Origin: Membranipora membranacea
Lineage: Eukaryota; Bryozoa; Gymnolaemata; Cheilostomatida; Membraniporidae
Direction: 5' to 3'
DNA: 64,000 nucleotides
NCBI GenBank assembly: GCA_914767715.1
Contig: OU612067.1
Location: forward strand, 1,054,001 to 1,118,000
Under the pieces are notes generated by a model, which saw only the letters and a program-made list of their open reading frames with translations, was not told the DNA's origin and ran no database searches. The position numbers were made by a program, and so were the translations under genes. The stretch's first letter is position 1, and each line of letters begins with the position of its first letter. Below, piece after piece: positions 62,410 to 64,000 of the stretch.

Positions 62410-63510
62410 CTAGGAGGGAGTATGGGGAGGAAGACTTACAATGACTTTACTTAGCTGCAAAAATGTTATTTATCAGTTCACGCTGGCCTCTTTTGTCTCA
62501 TTTTCAATTAGTGTTCCAGTTGGTTAGGGCAGTAGAAACAACTAACAGGGTGGCATAAGATGTTATCGAAATGTATGACAATAATCAGTTACACCCCATT
62601 ACACCTGGAGATTAAAGCTTAGATTTGCTGGCATTGATATTATTTTAGACAGTATCCTGGTCCAATGTTCAGATATGAAGGAAGAATTCATGGTAGCAGT
62701 TTTATTGGGATCATGTTCCAAAATAAGAATGACTCATCGTAGCATTCCAATCATTTATTTTAGAGCAGAATGATTACCAGGTTAATAATTTAGAACAGGG
62801 ATTAGTGAGTTTATAAAATACTGGTTTGAGCATCACGGTAAAATGCTACGAATGTCATGGTTTTAAGAAAATTCTTACATACAATGATTATAAAGGGGAG
62901 TCATTAAAATGGTGAAATTATTAATTTCCTAAAAATCTCAATACATCTGAAACAAAAGCCCACATGTTGATCGGTCGATGATCGAGTTCACCTAATACAG
63001 CAGTTGTGAACAGCATTTGATGATATAGGTCTACTTATAAGAATCCACTGTAAAATTAATTATGACCTGACGACAGTACTGTGCACATAGAAAATTAATA
63101 TACGAGTTACGAGCAGCATTTATATAAATCCATTTAAATGCTAATCTAGCAAATTAAATGTGATACAAGGTGATTTAATAAGTTCCCATTGTTGTTGGTT
63201 CAAGGCACAATATTACTTCAATCTTAAATAAAACATTAAAAAAAATTATTATACAAATTAGTGTTACTTACAGAAGCTCCGGGTAGGTACGAAAAACCGA
63301 ACCACGAACTCACGAACTACGAACCCTCTAAAAACCGAACTCAGGATTATCCTCTCCTGCTTAAATCAATTTGCTCAAAGTTTAAATTGTCAGTAGCCAA
63401 TGAAATGTTATGTTTTTGATAAGTGACCAATAATATAACAGACATCAAACTTTGACTTTTAATAGAGCTCATTGCACCCTAACTAGGTGCACTAGCTCAA
63501 GGTCACTTGA
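62410..63510. other. Intergenic, AT-rich
   Basis: No gene. A small cgaac-rich patch (acgaactcacgaactacgaacc) lies at about 63298-63325. Confidence 0.4.
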
Positions 63511-63519
63511 TGAAAAATT

Positions 63520-63690
63520 ATGGAGAGCAAGATGGCACAGTTTGGTACACACCAAGTAGATGCCATTGTCAAATTAGTCATCATGAATCCAAATGAACTT
63601 TTGCATTGGAGAGAGGAATGGTTTGACTATATATATTCCTGCAAGTTTGAAAATGATGGAAGTATGTGGAGCTACTACAGAAGGCTGTAA
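63520..63690 (+). CDS. Possible short ORF or first exon, unrecognised
   Basis: An ATG-initiated frame of 56 codons starts MESKMAQFGTHQVDAIVKL and contains LLHWREEWFDYIYSC. The composition looks like real protein (Trp-rich, charged, few repeats). It ends in TAA with no obvious donor inside. It might be a small gene, a 5' exon of a gene running off the right edge, or a relic. No family recognised. Confidence 0.3.
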   Translation: MESKMAQFGTHQVDAIVKLVIMNPNELLHWREEWFDYIYSCKFENDGSMWSYYRRL

Positions 63691-64000
63691 TGGAGGACAC
63701 ACCACACTTATTTATTAGATTGGAGCCCCTTTGACTCGTCACAGGAGGAGCAGAAGGCTGCCTCCTGAATCATCACCTCTCAACAGAGTTAACAAGTATG
63801 TACTATGGGTGTTGGCCTATCTTGAAATATTGTTTTGAAAGTTCATGGCTGTTCTTTGGTTTCAAACAAAGCATGAGGGGGAAAGTAGGACCTCTAATAT
63901 ACATTAAAATTCTTCTATAAAAAATTGAGCTTATTTACTATATATATATAACTATAACTGTTAACTGTTAGGTCTTACATACAGCATTTTGTGCTACTCT

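Overview
The window is metazoan nuclear DNA. Its genes are split by many short GT-AG introns and encode clear animal orthologues. The background is AT-rich and carries non-LTR, Ty3/Gypsy and DNA-transposon remnants plus tRNA-derived SINEs. Nothing looks vertebrate. A marine invertebrate, possibly a sponge or another early-branching animal, is a reasonable guess, but the sequence alone does not settle it. All exon models were built by hand from splice signals, reading phase and family alignment. The three complete multi-exon minus/plus models (CROT, GT10, TSR) each sum to a whole number of codons.

Left third (1-24 kb) is ordinary gene space. A peroxisomal carnitine O-octanoyltransferase orthologue (CROT) lies on the minus strand at 3360-10666 in 13 exons (627 aa). 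A ZDHHC16-type palmitoyltransferase lies on the plus strand at 14041-15848 in 2 coding exons (353 aa). A type II membrane GT10 alpha-1,3-fucosyltransferase-like enzyme lies on the minus strand at 16265-23809 in 11 exons (564 aa). SINEs, short minisatellites and a hAT-like MITE fill the gaps.

Right two thirds (24-64 kb) centre on a large inverted duplication. The left arm (about 29.4-36.8 kb, plus strand) holds an intact 11-exon gene for a secreted 490-aa protein. It has a signal peptide, a cysteine-containing N-terminal region I do not recognise, five thrombospondin type-1 repeats and a short Arg/Gly-rich tail, and it is driven by a TATA box. The right arm (about 48.3-62.25 kb, minus strand) is the same gene in mirror image, including promoter and 3' flank. 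It is a pseudogene with several frame lesions and is swollen by a 4.85-kb Gypsy retrotransposon, a LINE fragment and a foldback element. The spacer between the arms (36.8-48.3 kb) is almost entirely mobile DNA.

The most unusual structures are palindromic: a 339-bp near-perfect inverted repeat with a very GC-rich loop inside the last intron of the intact TSR gene; a 1.4-kb palindrome whose arms are minisatellite arrays; a TTAA-flanked foldback element with a second family member; and a 1.2-kb hAT-type element with a perfect 8-bp target duplication and a nested palindrome. I found no operon, CRISPR or other prokaryotic system.
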